Of a stretch of DNA of 40,657 nucleotides, positions 6,862 through 14,572 are shown piece by piece. The stretch spans positions 1 to 40,657 of the forward strand of contig NZ_SLZU01000028.1 in the NCBI RefSeq assembly GCF_004342065.1. Reading direction: 5' to 3'. Both the position numbers and the translations under genes were made by a program. Within the stretch, counting starts at the first letter, position 1; each line of letters begins with the position of its first letter. The notes below the pieces were generated by a model, which did no database searches, was not told where the DNA came from, and was given only the letters and a program-made list of their open reading frames with translations. The DNA is from Primorskyibacter sedentarius (lineage in GTDB: Bacteria; Pseudomonadota; Alphaproteobacteria; Rhodobacterales; Rhodobacteraceae).

Positions 6862-7671
6862 GTGCGAGAACGCGCAGGAAGCCGACCCTGCAAATTTGCG
6901 AACCATAGTCTTCCTCCGGGACGGGAACGGCCCAAAGGAGACTTTCGCCGATTGACACGGCGCTTCGTCGCAGCGTTTCAGAAGTGGTCATTCGCGCATC
7001 TCGCGGCATTGAATACAACAGGCTTTGTCGAGTACTGTTCTCAAATGTTAAAATCTATTTTGAGAGCGCTGTTTAGGCCCGCTTATCGGCCAAAAGCCAA
7101 ACCATACAAGAAGCCGGTTAGCGAAACGCTTGCCTACAAGGCAGGACGCAGCATCACCGCGCCTTCCGCCCCACCCAAAACGCCACAATTTGGCGCGTCG
7201 GCAAGGGGCGAGGCATTTGATGCAGCAACCGCTCACACAGTTACGCTGCCGCGCGTGCTAGAAGGGCCAGCTTACGTTACAGATGGTGATACAATTACGA
7301 TCCAAAAGACCCAAGTGCGTCTTTACGGTATAGACGCCCCGGAACTCGATCACCCCTACGGCAAGAAGGCCAAGTGGGCCATGGTGCGCCTGTGTAAGGG
7401 CCAAAATATACGCGCCGAAATCACTGATGAAGACGAATATGGCCGCACAGTTGCAAAGTGCTTCCTACCCGATGGTCGTGATCTATCCGAAGAATTGGTT
7501 AAGCTAGGACTCGCTATCGACTGGCCAAAGTTCTCAGGTGGTAAATATAGCAATCTTGAGGTTGCAGGCATCCGCAAGAAGCTTTGGCTTGCCGACGCCC
7601 GACAAAAAGGCCGCATGCATGTTTGGGAAAAGTTTGACGCGCGAAAGAATGGTGAAAGCAAGGAAAAGTGA
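6862..7671 (+). CDS. Thermonuclease (SNase)-like protein with basic N-terminal region
   Basis: A 269-residue product from GTG 6862, which has GGAGG six bases ahead; an internal ATG at 7045 would give 208 residues. The C-terminal 145 residues are a staphylococcal-nuclease-like domain: VTDGDTITI, then VRLYGIDAPELDHPYGKKA, then DEYGRTVAKCFL, DLSEELVKLGLAI and a closing KKLWLADARQKGRMHVWE. The active-site Arg and Asp of the RLYGIDAPE segment and the DEYGR motif are present. The N-terminal part is basic and of low complexity with no clear signal peptide, so location is open. It follows virD4 on the same strand and may belong to the transfer region or to the cargo. Substrate is unproven; SNase-fold proteins cut DNA or RNA. 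Confidence 0.8.
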   Translation: MRERAGSRPCKFANHSLPPGRERPKGDFRRLTRRFVAAFQKWSFAHLAALNTTGFVEYCSQMLKSILRALFRPAYRPKAKPYKKPVSETLAYKAGRSITAPSAPPKTPQFGASARGEAFDAATAHTVTLPRVLEGPAYVTDGDTITIQKTQVRLYGIDAPELDHPYGKKAKWAMVRLCKGQNIRAEITDEDEYGRTVAKCFLPDGRDLSEELVKLGLAIDWPKFSGGKYSNLEVAGIRKKLWLADARQKGRMHVWEKFDARKNGESKEK

Positions 7672-7891
7672 AGAACCGGCCCGGAGCCGCCGTCCACCAG
7701 AGCTGCCTGATGCTGCGGTGCGGCCCGTCGAACCGGCCGTTCGCTGCAAGTGCAAAAAATGAGGGTGTTCGAACTCACACAACGCGGACTTTGGTGACCT
7801 TTGCGCCATGGCCTCTTTGGACCTTATATCGGAAAAATAATGGGCGCAGGGCAGCGCGTCGCAAAGAAGTTGCTGTTGCAGTGAAGTGACT
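7672..7891. other. Gap between nuclease and MFS genes
   Basis: This convergent gap contains the left 40-bp repeat at 7710-7749 and nothing else I can assign. There is no T-tailed hairpin. Confidence 0.5.
7710..7749 (+). repeat. 40-bp direct repeat, left copy (flanks MFS gene)
   Basis: Matches 9272-9311 at 36 of 40 positions in the same orientation. Both copies begin ATGCTG and end TTCGCTGCAA. The two copies bracket the MFS transporter gene. Confidence 0.85.
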
Positions 7892-9103
7892 TCAGCGGGC
7901 GTCTGTTTCGGCGCGGGCGAGTGGCCCGGGTTCCTCGCGGATAGGGATGTGGATGAGTGCTGCCAGCAGTCCAAGAACGACCGCCGCCCACCACATAGGC
8001 GTGTAGTCCTGATTGAGGTCGTAGATGCGCCCGCCAAGCCAGGCGCCGAGGAAGCTTCCGGTCTGATGGCTTAGGAAGACCAGGCCCGCAAGCGTTGATA
8101 GAAACTTCAGCCCCTGTGTCTGTGCGACAAGCCCGATGGTGAGCGGCACAGTGGCGAGCCAGAGGAGCCCCATAATAGCGGAAAAGACGAGAACAGAACT
8201 TTCGGAAATTGGCAGCAGGATGAAGATTGCAATGACAATCGCGCGACCCGTATAAATCCCGGTCAACACCCACCTTTTTGAGAGGGCCTGACCGGCCCAA
8301 CCGGCGAAGAATGAGCCCACGATGTTGAAGAGCCCGATCAATGCCAGCGACCAACCGCCGATCCACGCGGCGAGGCCGAGGTCGATTACATAGGCGGGCA
8401 GGTGCGTCTGGATGAAGGCGACATGGAAGCCGCAGACGAAGAACCCGAAGAAGAGGCAAAGATAGCTTCGGTCGGAGAAGGCCGTCGAAAGTGCGGTGCC
8501 GAAGTCTTTCGCAGAGGATCCTGAGGCTGTCGGTTTGGACACGCGGGCAATGAAGACGAGACAGGGCAGGATCAGCGCGAAGCTCGCGCCGATCAGCAGG
8601 ATCGACGGTTGCCAGCCAAACCCTCCGATCATCGCCGTCGCGGCGGGCGCCGAGACGAACATGCCAAGTGACGCGGCAGCCGTGCCAAGCCCCATGATGA
8701 AGCTCCGGCGCTCTGCCGAGACGATCTTGCCGAGTGCCCCGATCACGATGGGAAAGGATGCGGCGCCTGTGCCCGCTCCTGTGAAGATGCCGGTGAGAAT
8801 GAAAAGCGTCGGGTCGGTAACGATGCCTCTGAGAAGAAAACCTATCCCAGCCAGAACGGCGCCCGCGGCCAGAACTCGTGCTGTGCCATAGCGGTCGGCT
8901 ACAGCCCCTGCGATCGGTTGAGAAATGCCCCAGGTGAGGAGTTGCACGGCGACGGAGAGCGAGAAGACCTCTCGACCCCAGCCCAGATCGGCAGACATTG
9001 GCGCCATGAAGATGCCGAATGTCGCCGAAAAGCCAAAGCTCAGAAAGGCGATAACGCATCCAGCAAAGATCGCGGCGTTGAGGTGTTTACTCTCTGTCGT
9101 CAT
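7892..9103 (-). CDS. MFS transporter
   Basis: A 403-residue inner-membrane protein starting at MTTESKHLNAAIFAG, where GGGAG sits nine bases ahead; an upstream in-frame start at 9256 is rejected as non-membrane and without a ribosome site. About 12 hydrophobic segments are visible. The loop 2-3 signature AVADRYGTARVLAAGA is typical of the major facilitator superfamily, and the N-terminal style resembles the monocarboxylate/OFA group. Substrate is unknown. It is transcribed leftward and lies between two 40-bp direct repeats, so it may have entered as a separate small cassette. The pattern of genes around it suggests efflux or organic-acid exchange, but that is a guess. Confidence 0.85.
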   Translation of the reverse strand: MTTESKHLNAAIFAGCVIAFLSFGFSATFGIFMAPMSADLGWGREVFSLSVAVQLLTWGISQPIAGAVADRYGTARVLAAGAVLAGIGFLLRGIVTDPTLFILTGIFTGAGTGAASFPIVIGALGKIVSAERRSFIMGLGTAAASLGMFVSAPAATAMIGGFGWQPSILLIGASFALILPCLVFIARVSKPTASGSSAKDFGTALSTAFSDRSYLCLFFGFFVCGFHVAFIQTHLPAYVIDLGLAAWIGGWSLALIGLFNIVGSFFAGWAGQALSKRWVLTGIYTGRAIVIAIFILLPISESSVLVFSAIMGLLWLATVPLTIGLVAQTQGLKFLSTLAGLVFLSHQTGSFLGAWLGGRIYDLNQDYTPMWWAAVVLGLLAALIHIPIREEPGPLARAETDAR

Positions 9104-9458
9104 GGATTGGTCTCCCAGCCGGGTGAGGCTGTCACGCCTGCTAAGCGGGATCAATGCCTCGGAAGAAAAAATAGCTTCATTGGAAGGCCAGCCTCGCGGA
9201 CAGAGGGGACAACAGGGATTTGGCGGTGATCCAGCACTCTCGGCGCTTCCTACCATTCGCGACGGGGTGAAATGCTGAGGTGCGGCGCGTCGAACCTGCC
9301 ATTCGCTGCAATCGCGAAATCAGGTGAATAGTGAATTCACAGATTGAGGGACTAAGCCGACTTTCTCATGCCTGGGTAGTACACGTGCGGGCGTTGTTTA
9401 CGTCCCGCACCTGTCGTGTTGGGCAGCATTGTCTTTCGGCATCGGGGGTCCCTTCGCC
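9104..9458. other. Gap holding right 40-bp repeat and a hairpin
   Basis: There is no gene here. It includes the promoter region of the MFS gene, the direct repeat at 9272-9311 and a stem-loop at 9385-9410 (GTGCGGG with CCCGCAC). The stem-loop lies just past the DUF305 stop but lacks a T-run. Confidence 0.5.
9272..9311 (+). repeat. 40-bp direct repeat, right copy (flanks MFS gene)
   Basis: Second copy of the repeat at 7710-7749, with four mismatches and no gaps. It starts about 170 bases upstream of the MFS start codon. Confidence 0.85.
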
Positions 9459-10010
9459 TCAGGGTTTGTTTCGGGGAGTGCCTGGGGCTGCGTCTCCGCT
9501 GGCTTCAATTTCCAAGATATATTGCTTCATTTCCCCGATCTCGCTGCGCTGCGCCTCAATGATCGCATCGGCCAGTTCACGCACACGCGGGTCGGATATG
9601 TTCGCCCTTTCGCTGGTCATGATCGCGATGGAATGGTGCGGGATCATCGCTTTCATCCAAGCCACATCGCCTACCGTTTCCTGCGACCGGACGAAGTAAA
9701 TTCCGGCAGCAAAGGCGATGGCCGCGCCTGCAAAAATCGCGACATTGGTTTTTCGGTTGGAATACATTCCAAGCATGAAGGCGAGCATGATGATTGCCAT
9801 CATACCGCCCATGTAGAGGGCCATCCACATCCGCGTCTGCGAGAAAAAGATGTGATCGAGGGCGTAGGTATTGAGATACATCAGACCGTACATCACGACT
9901 GTGGAGGTGCCGATCATCGCAAAAAAACGACCGTATCCGCTGCCTTTTCCTTCATCGCTATCGTGATGCGCAGAGCTTGAAGTCATTGTCGGATCGCCAA
10001 GACGAGCCAC
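9459..10010 (-). CDS. Membrane protein with DUF305 domain, copper-island associated
   Basis: A 183-residue protein starting at GTG 10010, which has GAGGAG seven bases ahead; ATG at 9986 is the alternative and would remove eight residues. Three membrane segments lie at about 30-50, 62-82 and 88-105. A DUF305 domain follows, with its typical MKAMIPHHSIAIMTSERA and later ADAIIEAQRSEIGEMKQYI. DUF305 proteins are four-helix, often periplasmic, and common in copper and heavy-metal clusters; the HH pair may bind metal. It is divergent from the CsoR-like gene, whose operator-like sequence lies between them, so both are probably controlled by that repressor. Confidence 0.85.
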   Translation of the reverse strand: MARLGDPTMTSSSAHHDSDEGKGSGYGRFFAMIGTSTVVMYGLMYLNTYALDHIFFSQTRMWMALYMGGMMAIIMLAFMLGMYSNRKTNVAIFAGAAIAFAAGIYFVRSQETVGDVAWMKAMIPHHSIAIMTSERANISDPRVRELADAIIEAQRSEIGEMKQYILEIEASGDAAPGTPRNKP

Positions 10011-10025
10011 TGTCTGTCTCCTCAA

Positions 10026-10038
10026 TATACCCATATGG
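10026..10038. promoter_or_regulatory. Possible CsoR operator (TACCC-ATAT-GG)
   Basis: TATACCCATATGG between the divergent DUF305 and CsoR-like starts resembles one and a half arms of the TACCC-N4-GGGTA operator known for CsoR proteins. The right arm is incomplete. It overlaps the ATG at 10035, which favours the later start at 10107 if the site is real. Confidence 0.35.
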
Positions 10039-10382
10039 CGAATAACGGGTTTAATGGAAGTTGGTTCCAGAAAAGGGAGCGACGCCGCGCGAAGGCCAAC
10101 ACCGAAATGCCTTTGGACCGCCTGTTACTGCCCGATGGGCAGGTCCGCGGTGTTGCCAAGACGGTCGAGCGTGACCGCTACTGTATGGATATCTTGGCGC
10201 AGACGTCCGCGATCCGGTCAGCCGTGCTGGGCGTCGAGGATCTCGTTCTGGAAAAGCATGCCAAGCACTGTGTCGGGGACGCAATCGGAAGCGGCGACCC
10301 CGAGAAACAGCGGGCCAAGTATGACGAGATGCGTCCACCGATGATCGCCAAGGCCACGAAACCCACCGCAAGGCCAGTATGA
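10035..10382 (+). CDS. csoR: CsoR/FrmR-family copper-sensing repressor
   Basis: A protein of up to 115 residues in the CsoR/RcnR/FrmR family of small helical repressors that leave DNA when Cu(I) binds. The core GQVRGVAKTVERDRYCMDILAQ and EKHAKHCVGDAIGSGD is near-canonical. The Cu(I) ligands line up as Cys50 (RYC), His75 and Cys79 (H-x3-C), numbered from ATG 10035. An in-frame ATG at 10107 gives 91 residues with a short first helix; neither has a strong ribosome site. Oddly, the usual RLKRIEGQ before GQVRG is replaced by RLLLPDGQ. It is divergent from the DUF305 gene and convergent with the oxidase operon. Likely targets are those two copper units. Confidence 0.8.
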   Translation: MANNGFNGSWFQKRERRRAKANTEMPLDRLLLPDGQVRGVAKTVERDRYCMDILAQTSAIRSAVLGVEDLVLEKHAKHCVGDAIGSGDPEKQRAKYDEMRPPMIAKATKPTARPV

Positions 10383-10478
10383 ACGATGATTTCCAACATC
10401 TCGCCCGATTGGGTCGAGAATACCGCGTAGAAAGACGCGATGCCTATCCCGCCAAGAAAGGAACCGCACCGCAGCAGG

Positions 10479-11906
10479 TCAACCCACCTCGAACCAGCCC
10501 ATCATGCCGGACGCCTGGTGAGAGAGCATGTGGCAATGCAGCATCCACTTACCAGGGTTGTCCGCGACAAAGGCGATCTCCAGGGTTTCGTCCGCGCCGA
10601 TCAGAACGGTATCCCTGACATCACCCGGCGTGTTCAGTGTCCCGCTGCGTGCCAGAACCTCGAAATGATGGCCGTGAAGATGGATGGCATGCGGGAACAT
10701 AGAGCGATTGGTCATTTCCAGATGCACCGTTCGGCCACGTTCGGCGCGGAACATCGGCGCGTCCATCCCGTGCGCAACGCCATTGAAGGCCCAGACCATG
10801 CCATTCGACGCCAGTCCACGGAAATCCATGGTTTCGCCACGATAGATGGCCTCGCTCATGCCCCGCATCGCGCCGCCCTCCATCACCAGGGTTTCTCTTT
10901 GCGAGGTCGCCAGGTCAGGAGCAGGTAGCGTGCCCCAGGCAGGCAGGGGCAACACAGTCTCTTCAGAGGGTTCGGTCCGTTGCCCCGTTGCTGCGAAGGA
11001 CGCAATACTTACCCGCTCTCCGTTGCCAGGATCGATCAGCAGGGCGGTTTGCGCTTCAAGTTCCAGCGGCATATCAACGACCACATCCGCGCGCTGTGCA
11101 GGTCCCAGAATGATCATTTCGACTTCGCGTGGAATAACCGGGTGGCCGTCCAATGCGATCAGACGAGGCGAGAGGCCCGGCAGGGCCAGCGGCATGATCC
11201 GCGCCGTCGCGGTGTTGATCAGGCGCAGCCGCACCCGCTCGCCTGGTCGAACGTCCAGATCGGGATAGGCCATACCGTTGACAGTAACGGTGTTGCCAAT
11301 GCGTCCGCCATGGGCCGCCGCATGGAGATCATCCCAACGGTCCTCGATCAGTTCCGCATTTGCGTCGAGGAGCCAGTCATCGAGAACCAGCGTCAGTTCC
11401 CGGCTCGCGGCCCCCGGCTCACCCAGCCACGGCTCTCGGTCCTCGACAATCAAAGGGCCTGCCAAGCCGCGCGCGACCTGTTCCCAGCCGCGATTATGGG
11501 AGTGATACCAGTAGGTGCCGGGATCCCGCGCCACAAAGTCATAGTCGAAACTTCCACCCGGCAGTACAGGGGCCTGGGTCAGCGGCGCCGCCCCGTCCAT
11601 TGCATTTTGGATACGGATGCCGTGCCAGTGAACCGCAGTCGGTTGCGGCAGGTCGTTGACCAACTGACGCCGGACGCGTTCACCTGCGCGCAGGCGGATT
11701 TCCGGGCCGGGGATCACGCCCGCCCCGTCCGTCGCATAGGACCAGACCGGTGTCGCCGGGTATCCGGCCGGGGCAAGCTGCGCCATGGCGGGTGCGGCCC
11801 GCAATACCGGCATGGCCGACTGCGCAATTGCAATGCGAGGAACGAGCGCCGTTCCACCAAGAGCGGCAGCGCCGGTCAGGAATGTTCTTCGGGAGCGTGA
11901 TGTCAT
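10479..11906 (-). CDS. Multicopper oxidase (CopA/CumA-type), Tat-exported
   Basis: A 475-residue periplasmic multicopper oxidase. It opens with a twin-arginine signal (RSRRTFLTGAAALGG). Copper motifs are H93-W-H95-G, W-Y-H135-S-H137, then HAIHLHGHHFEV near residue 414 and HCHMLSHQASGM near 460, giving the type 1 Cys, its His ligands and an axial Met. This is the complete T1 plus T2/T3 set. The family oxidises Cu(I) or organics with oxygen reduced to water and protects the periplasm from copper. It is the last gene of the leftward operon behind copD. The ATG at 11906 is used; a GTG at 11924, overlapping the copD stop, would add six residues. It has no long Met-rich insert of the CueO sort. Confidence 0.92.
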   Translation of the reverse strand: MTSRSRRTFLTGAAALGGTALVPRIAIAQSAMPVLRAAPAMAQLAPAGYPATPVWSYATDGAGVIPGPEIRLRAGERVRRQLVNDLPQPTAVHWHGIRIQNAMDGAAPLTQAPVLPGGSFDYDFVARDPGTYWYHSHNRGWEQVARGLAGPLIVEDREPWLGEPGAASRELTLVLDDWLLDANAELIEDRWDDLHAAAHGGRIGNTVTVNGMAYPDLDVRPGERVRLRLINTATARIMPLALPGLSPRLIALDGHPVIPREVEMIILGPAQRADVVVDMPLELEAQTALLIDPGNGERVSIASFAATGQRTEPSEETVLPLPAWGTLPAPDLATSQRETLVMEGGAMRGMSEAIYRGETMDFRGLASNGMVWAFNGVAHGMDAPMFRAERGRTVHLEMTNRSMFPHAIHLHGHHFEVLARSGTLNTPGDVRDTVLIGADETLEIAFVADNPGKWMLHCHMLSHQASGMMGWFEVG

Positions 11907-11920
11907 GAGGGGGTTTCCAA

Positions 11921-12799
11921 TCACAGGTTCACCGGAGGCGTGGTGACCAAAGTCAGCGTAGCCGTCACAAGAAGAATAAGGGTGACGGCGAAAATTTCCT
12001 TACGGATCGAGCGACGCAGTCTGTCAGAGCCCGAAGGATCGCCAGAGGCCAATGCGGGCACGAGACGGAGCCTGTTCCTTGCGGCAAGGCCAAGAAGGCC
12101 AGTGACTAAGACGAGCTTGGCGATAAGCGTCCAGCCGTAGGCCGCCCCGAACAGCCCGCCCGGCGAACCGATCATCAGCCATGCGAAAGTCAGTCCGACG
12201 ACAATGAGGACAGGCACCGTCCAGCTGGCGATTGTGCCGAAGCGGTGCAACAGGTTTGCCCCGACAGTCCGGCCCGCCGCGCGATGCAACGGAGCCAGCG
12301 CCCCGACCCAGAAAGCCGCAGCCAGCAGATGCGCACCTACCAGCCCGGCAAGAAGCCAACGCGGATCGCCCAGGGAATGACCGATCAGGGTGAATGAGCC
12401 CGCCACCACCAGCGCACCCAGAAGGCTCACCGCCAGCCCGAGTGTGCCCTCGATCAGAACGGCAACGATCAGCAGCTCGCCCACCCCCCGCCAGAGCGCC
12501 GCCGTGCCGAGCGGGCTGTCCCAGACGAGGCTCAGCATCATGGGATCGACAGCACCCGCCAGCCCCATCCCCGAGATGCGAGCGGAGCGAACACCGAAAC
12601 GCAGGGCGAGAACCGCGAGGCCAATGGCAGCAGCGACCACGGAGAGTCTCCGGGCGAGGCGCAACACGTCGTCGGGCCCGGACCGAAAGGCCGCGACAAA
12701 GAGCGGGCCGCCCATGGCGACGAGCGCTGCCGCATATCCGGCGGCTTTTGCCAGGATTGCCAGAAGCGCCCAGGCGTCTATCGGGGCCAGCCCCTCCAC
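11921..12799 (-). CDS. copD: CopD-family copper resistance membrane protein
   Basis: A 292-residue protein with about eight membrane helices, starting at GTG 12799 four bases past the copC stop. The CopD/PcoD features seen are conserved helices with GVGELLIVA, LAGLVGAHLLAAAFWVGALAPLHRA and GLTFAWLMIG, including His and Trp residues in the membrane. CopD proteins are thought to move copper across the inner membrane with periplasmic CopC as partner, and copC lies directly upstream. The stop overlaps the oxidase's possible GTG start. Direction of transport (import or supply to the oxidase) cannot be read from sequence. Confidence 0.88.
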   Translation of the reverse strand: MEGLAPIDAWALLAILAKAAGYAAALVAMGGPLFVAAFRSGPDDVLRLARRLSVVAAAIGLAVLALRFGVRSARISGMGLAGAVDPMMLSLVWDSPLGTAALWRGVGELLIVAVLIEGTLGLAVSLLGALVVAGSFTLIGHSLGDPRWLLAGLVGAHLLAAAFWVGALAPLHRAAGRTVGANLLHRFGTIASWTVPVLIVVGLTFAWLMIGSPGGLFGAAYGWTLIAKLVLVTGLLGLAARNRLRLVPALASGDPSGSDRLRRSIRKEIFAVTLILLVTATLTLVTTPPVNL

Positions 12800-12802
12800 C
12801 TC

Positions 12803-13147
12803 TCAGTCCTCGACCGTGAAGCCGAAGGTGCCCTGCATCGGGTGGCCGTCCGCTGACAGCCCGCGCCAGTCGACTGTGTAGGCCCCGGCGGGGATAACAT
12901 CGGGAGGTAATGCGCGAAACGCCGTCACGGGATTGAGGCCGGTTTCGCGGGTGATGTCCAGGTCCCCGTCCGGCCCGGTGACTTTAATCGCGGTGACACG
13001 CATCGGGTCATCAAATCGCAATTCGATGACCGCAACGGTTTCCACGGTCGTCCCATCGGCCGGAGTCGTGTCTTCGGCCTTCGAGTGCGCCAGCGCGGCC
13101 GTCACTGATACCAGCGTGGCCGCGAGTGCCAGAGTGATACACTTCAT
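12803..13147 (-). CDS. copC: CopC-like periplasmic copper-binding protein
   Basis: A 114-residue protein with a signal peptide (about 20 residues, ending TAALA) that leaves a mature N-terminus beginning HSKAEDTTPADG. CopC proteins bind Cu(II) through the N-terminal His, an Asp and a C-terminal His. Here the candidates are the first mature His and the His of DGHPMQGTFGFTV. The central ELRFDDPM matches the family's LxFsePv strand. The start overlaps the cytochrome stop (ATGA), so translation is coupled, and copD follows four bases later. The likely role is to pass copper to CopD or the oxidase. Confidence 0.88.
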   Translation of the reverse strand: MKCITLALAATLVSVTAALAHSKAEDTTPADGTTVETVAVIELRFDDPMRVTAIKVTGPDGDLDITRETGLNPVTAFRALPPDVIPAGAYTVDWRGLSADGHPMQGTFGFTVED

Positions 13148-13608
13148 TGCCTGTTCTCCATTTCGTCATGCCTGTCGCGGATCTCCCGCGGCCAGGTCGA
13201 TTTGATGTAACTGAGAACGGCAATAATCTCGTCATCCGTGAGGACGTTCTCATAGATCGGCATGTTGGATTCGTAGTCAGGATCGCCGATCAGAGCGCCG
13301 GTTCCGTATTTGGTCAGTCGGAACAGCGTATCGCCGCCGTGATGCCACGTGTGTCCGGTTTTATCGTGGGGCGGTGCCGGGAGCCGCCCGTCAACACCGG
13401 GCGACCGCCAGTTGGGCTGACCTTCAAGCTCCGCGCCGTGGCAGGAGGCGCAGTTGTCAGCATAAACTGCCTGCCCAGTTGCCACCACCTGCGGGTCCGA
13501 AGGTTTGAGGAAGGCTCCTTCCGGGGCAGACGTTCCCCGCCCGAAGGCGAGGACCACTGCTCCAACCAGAACCGCTGCCCCGAGGCCGAGTGCCAAGACC
13601 CGCTTCAT
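13144..13608 (-). CDS. Class I c-type cytochrome, membrane anchored
   Basis: A 154-residue protein with an N-terminal hydrophobic segment (residues 4-23), probably an uncleaved anchor. The haem site is C53-A-S-C56-H57, and Met116 in SNMPIYE is the likely sixth ligand. The end DEIIAVLSYIKSTWP is the usual C-terminal helix of cytochrome c. Small cytochromes of this type recur in copper-oxidase operons of alphaproteobacteria and may take electrons from copper oxidation or supply them. ATGA overlaps link it to the DUF411 gene before and copC after. Confidence 0.9.
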   Translation of the reverse strand: MKRVLALGLGAAVLVGAVVLAFGRGTSAPEGAFLKPSDPQVVATGQAVYADNCASCHGAELEGQPNWRSPGVDGRLPAPPHDKTGHTWHHGGDTLFRLTKYGTGALIGDPDYESNMPIYENVLTDDEIIAVLSYIKSTWPREIRDRHDEMENRQ

Positions 13609-14099
13609 TGCCCGGCCTTATGGAAGACCTCGCCTTCACCGGCATCGCCGCCGAAAGCCACCACGTCGTATCGCGCGGTCGGGTCGTTCCCCATACCGGG
13701 CGAGCCGTCTGGCATCCCGGGCACCGAGATGCCGGTAATCTCCGGGCGTTCTGCGAGCAGCTTGGCCAGCGCTGCGAACGGCACATGGCCTTCGACCACA
13801 TAGCCGTCGATCATCGCGGTATGGCAGGCCCACATCGTGCCGGGGATGTTGTTCTTCAGCTTCACGCTGGTGATATCACGCGTGTCCGTGACCTCGATGT
13901 CGTAGCCCTCTTGGCGGGCCAGGGCGACCCAAGCGCCGCAGCAGCCGCAGGTCGGGCTCTTGGTGACATGCATGGTGCCGTGATCTACCGCGGTGCCATG
14001 GCTGTCTGCCAGGGCCATACCGGCAGCACCAAGCGTGGCGATACCAAGCGCGAGGGCAGCGACAGGAACGAGGGTGAAAAGTGTCTTGAACGGTTTCAT
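13605..14099 (-). CDS. DUF411 metal-binding protein, exported
   Basis: A 164-residue protein with a Sec signal peptide (about 31 residues, ending AGMALA). The DUF411 motifs are present: VTKSPTCGCCGAWVALARQEG with the C-x-C-C cluster, then GTMWACHTAMIDGYVVEGHVP, IPGMPDGSPGM. DUF411 (CopG-like) proteins are periplasmic, have a thioredoxin-like fold and occur in copper and silver resistance clusters. ATG 14099 was chosen over a longer in-frame start at 14294 because it begins the signal peptide. It overlaps the cytochrome gene by four bases. Confidence 0.9.
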   Translation of the reverse strand: MKPFKTLFTLVPVAALALGIATLGAAGMALADSHGTAVDHGTMHVTKSPTCGCCGAWVALARQEGYDIEVTDTRDITSVKLKNNIPGTMWACHTAMIDGYVVEGHVPFAALAKLLAERPEITGISVPGMPDGSPGMGNDPTARYDVVAFGGDAGEGEVFHKAGQ

Positions 14100-14191
14100 G
14101 AGGATATCTTTCGACGGGTGGGCGCACGGGCGAGGCCCATTCAGGTGTGATTTCATTTTCCAAGGCCGCGCCCCGAAGGACGCGGAAAGCA

Positions 14192-14506
14192 TCACACCGC
14201 GCGCGGCGGCTCGAGAGGTCCGGAAAGCTCGATGCCGGTCAGCAGAAGGCCTTGGCCAAACAAGACTTCCTCGCAGGCAGCAGGGGTCGGCCATTGAAGG
14301 TCAGTCGCTGGAAGAAGGACAGGAATGAGATGACAGGTCAGACTGCCCTCGGTGCTTTCAGAACAGCAAACTGGATGATCGTCTGCCGTTTCAATCACCG
14401 CGGCGTGGCTATGCTCCATGATGGCCGCATGGCCCGCGTCCATCGCCGCAGAAGCGCAGGCGGTCAGCGTCATCAAGACGACAAGAAGGAGCTGGAACAA
14501 CCTCAT
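14192..14506 (-). CDS. Small exported His/Cys-rich protein of the copper operon
   Basis: A 104-residue protein of no family I can name with confidence. It has a signal peptide (MRLFQLLLVVLMTLTACASA), whose LTAC could be a lipobox. The mature part carries GHAAIMEHSHAAV, DDHPVCCSES and LTCHL, giving His and Cys pairs suited to Cu(I) or Cu(II). The layout resembles the DUF2946-like exported proteins of copper clusters. It lies between the His-rich protein and the DUF411 gene on the same strand. ATG 14506 is preferred over TTG 14512. A copper chaperone or sponge role is inferred from composition and neighbours only. Confidence 0.7.
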   Translation of the reverse strand: MRLFQLLLVVLMTLTACASAAMDAGHAAIMEHSHAAVIETADDHPVCCSESTEGSLTCHLIPVLLPATDLQWPTPAACEEVLFGQGLLLTGIELSGPLEPPRAV

Positions 14507-14572
14507 GCTCAAAACCTATGCGGGGTATATGGATTCTGCAAGTTGCCGCAAAGTCATAGCCCGTCGCGGACC

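Noticed and set aside
10178-10478. Minus-strand frame with a hydrophobic stretch between the oxidase stop and the CsoR-like gene
   Set aside because: It is largely antisense to the CsoR core, has no ribosome site and matches no family. It may be a scrap of a membrane gene but cannot be supported.
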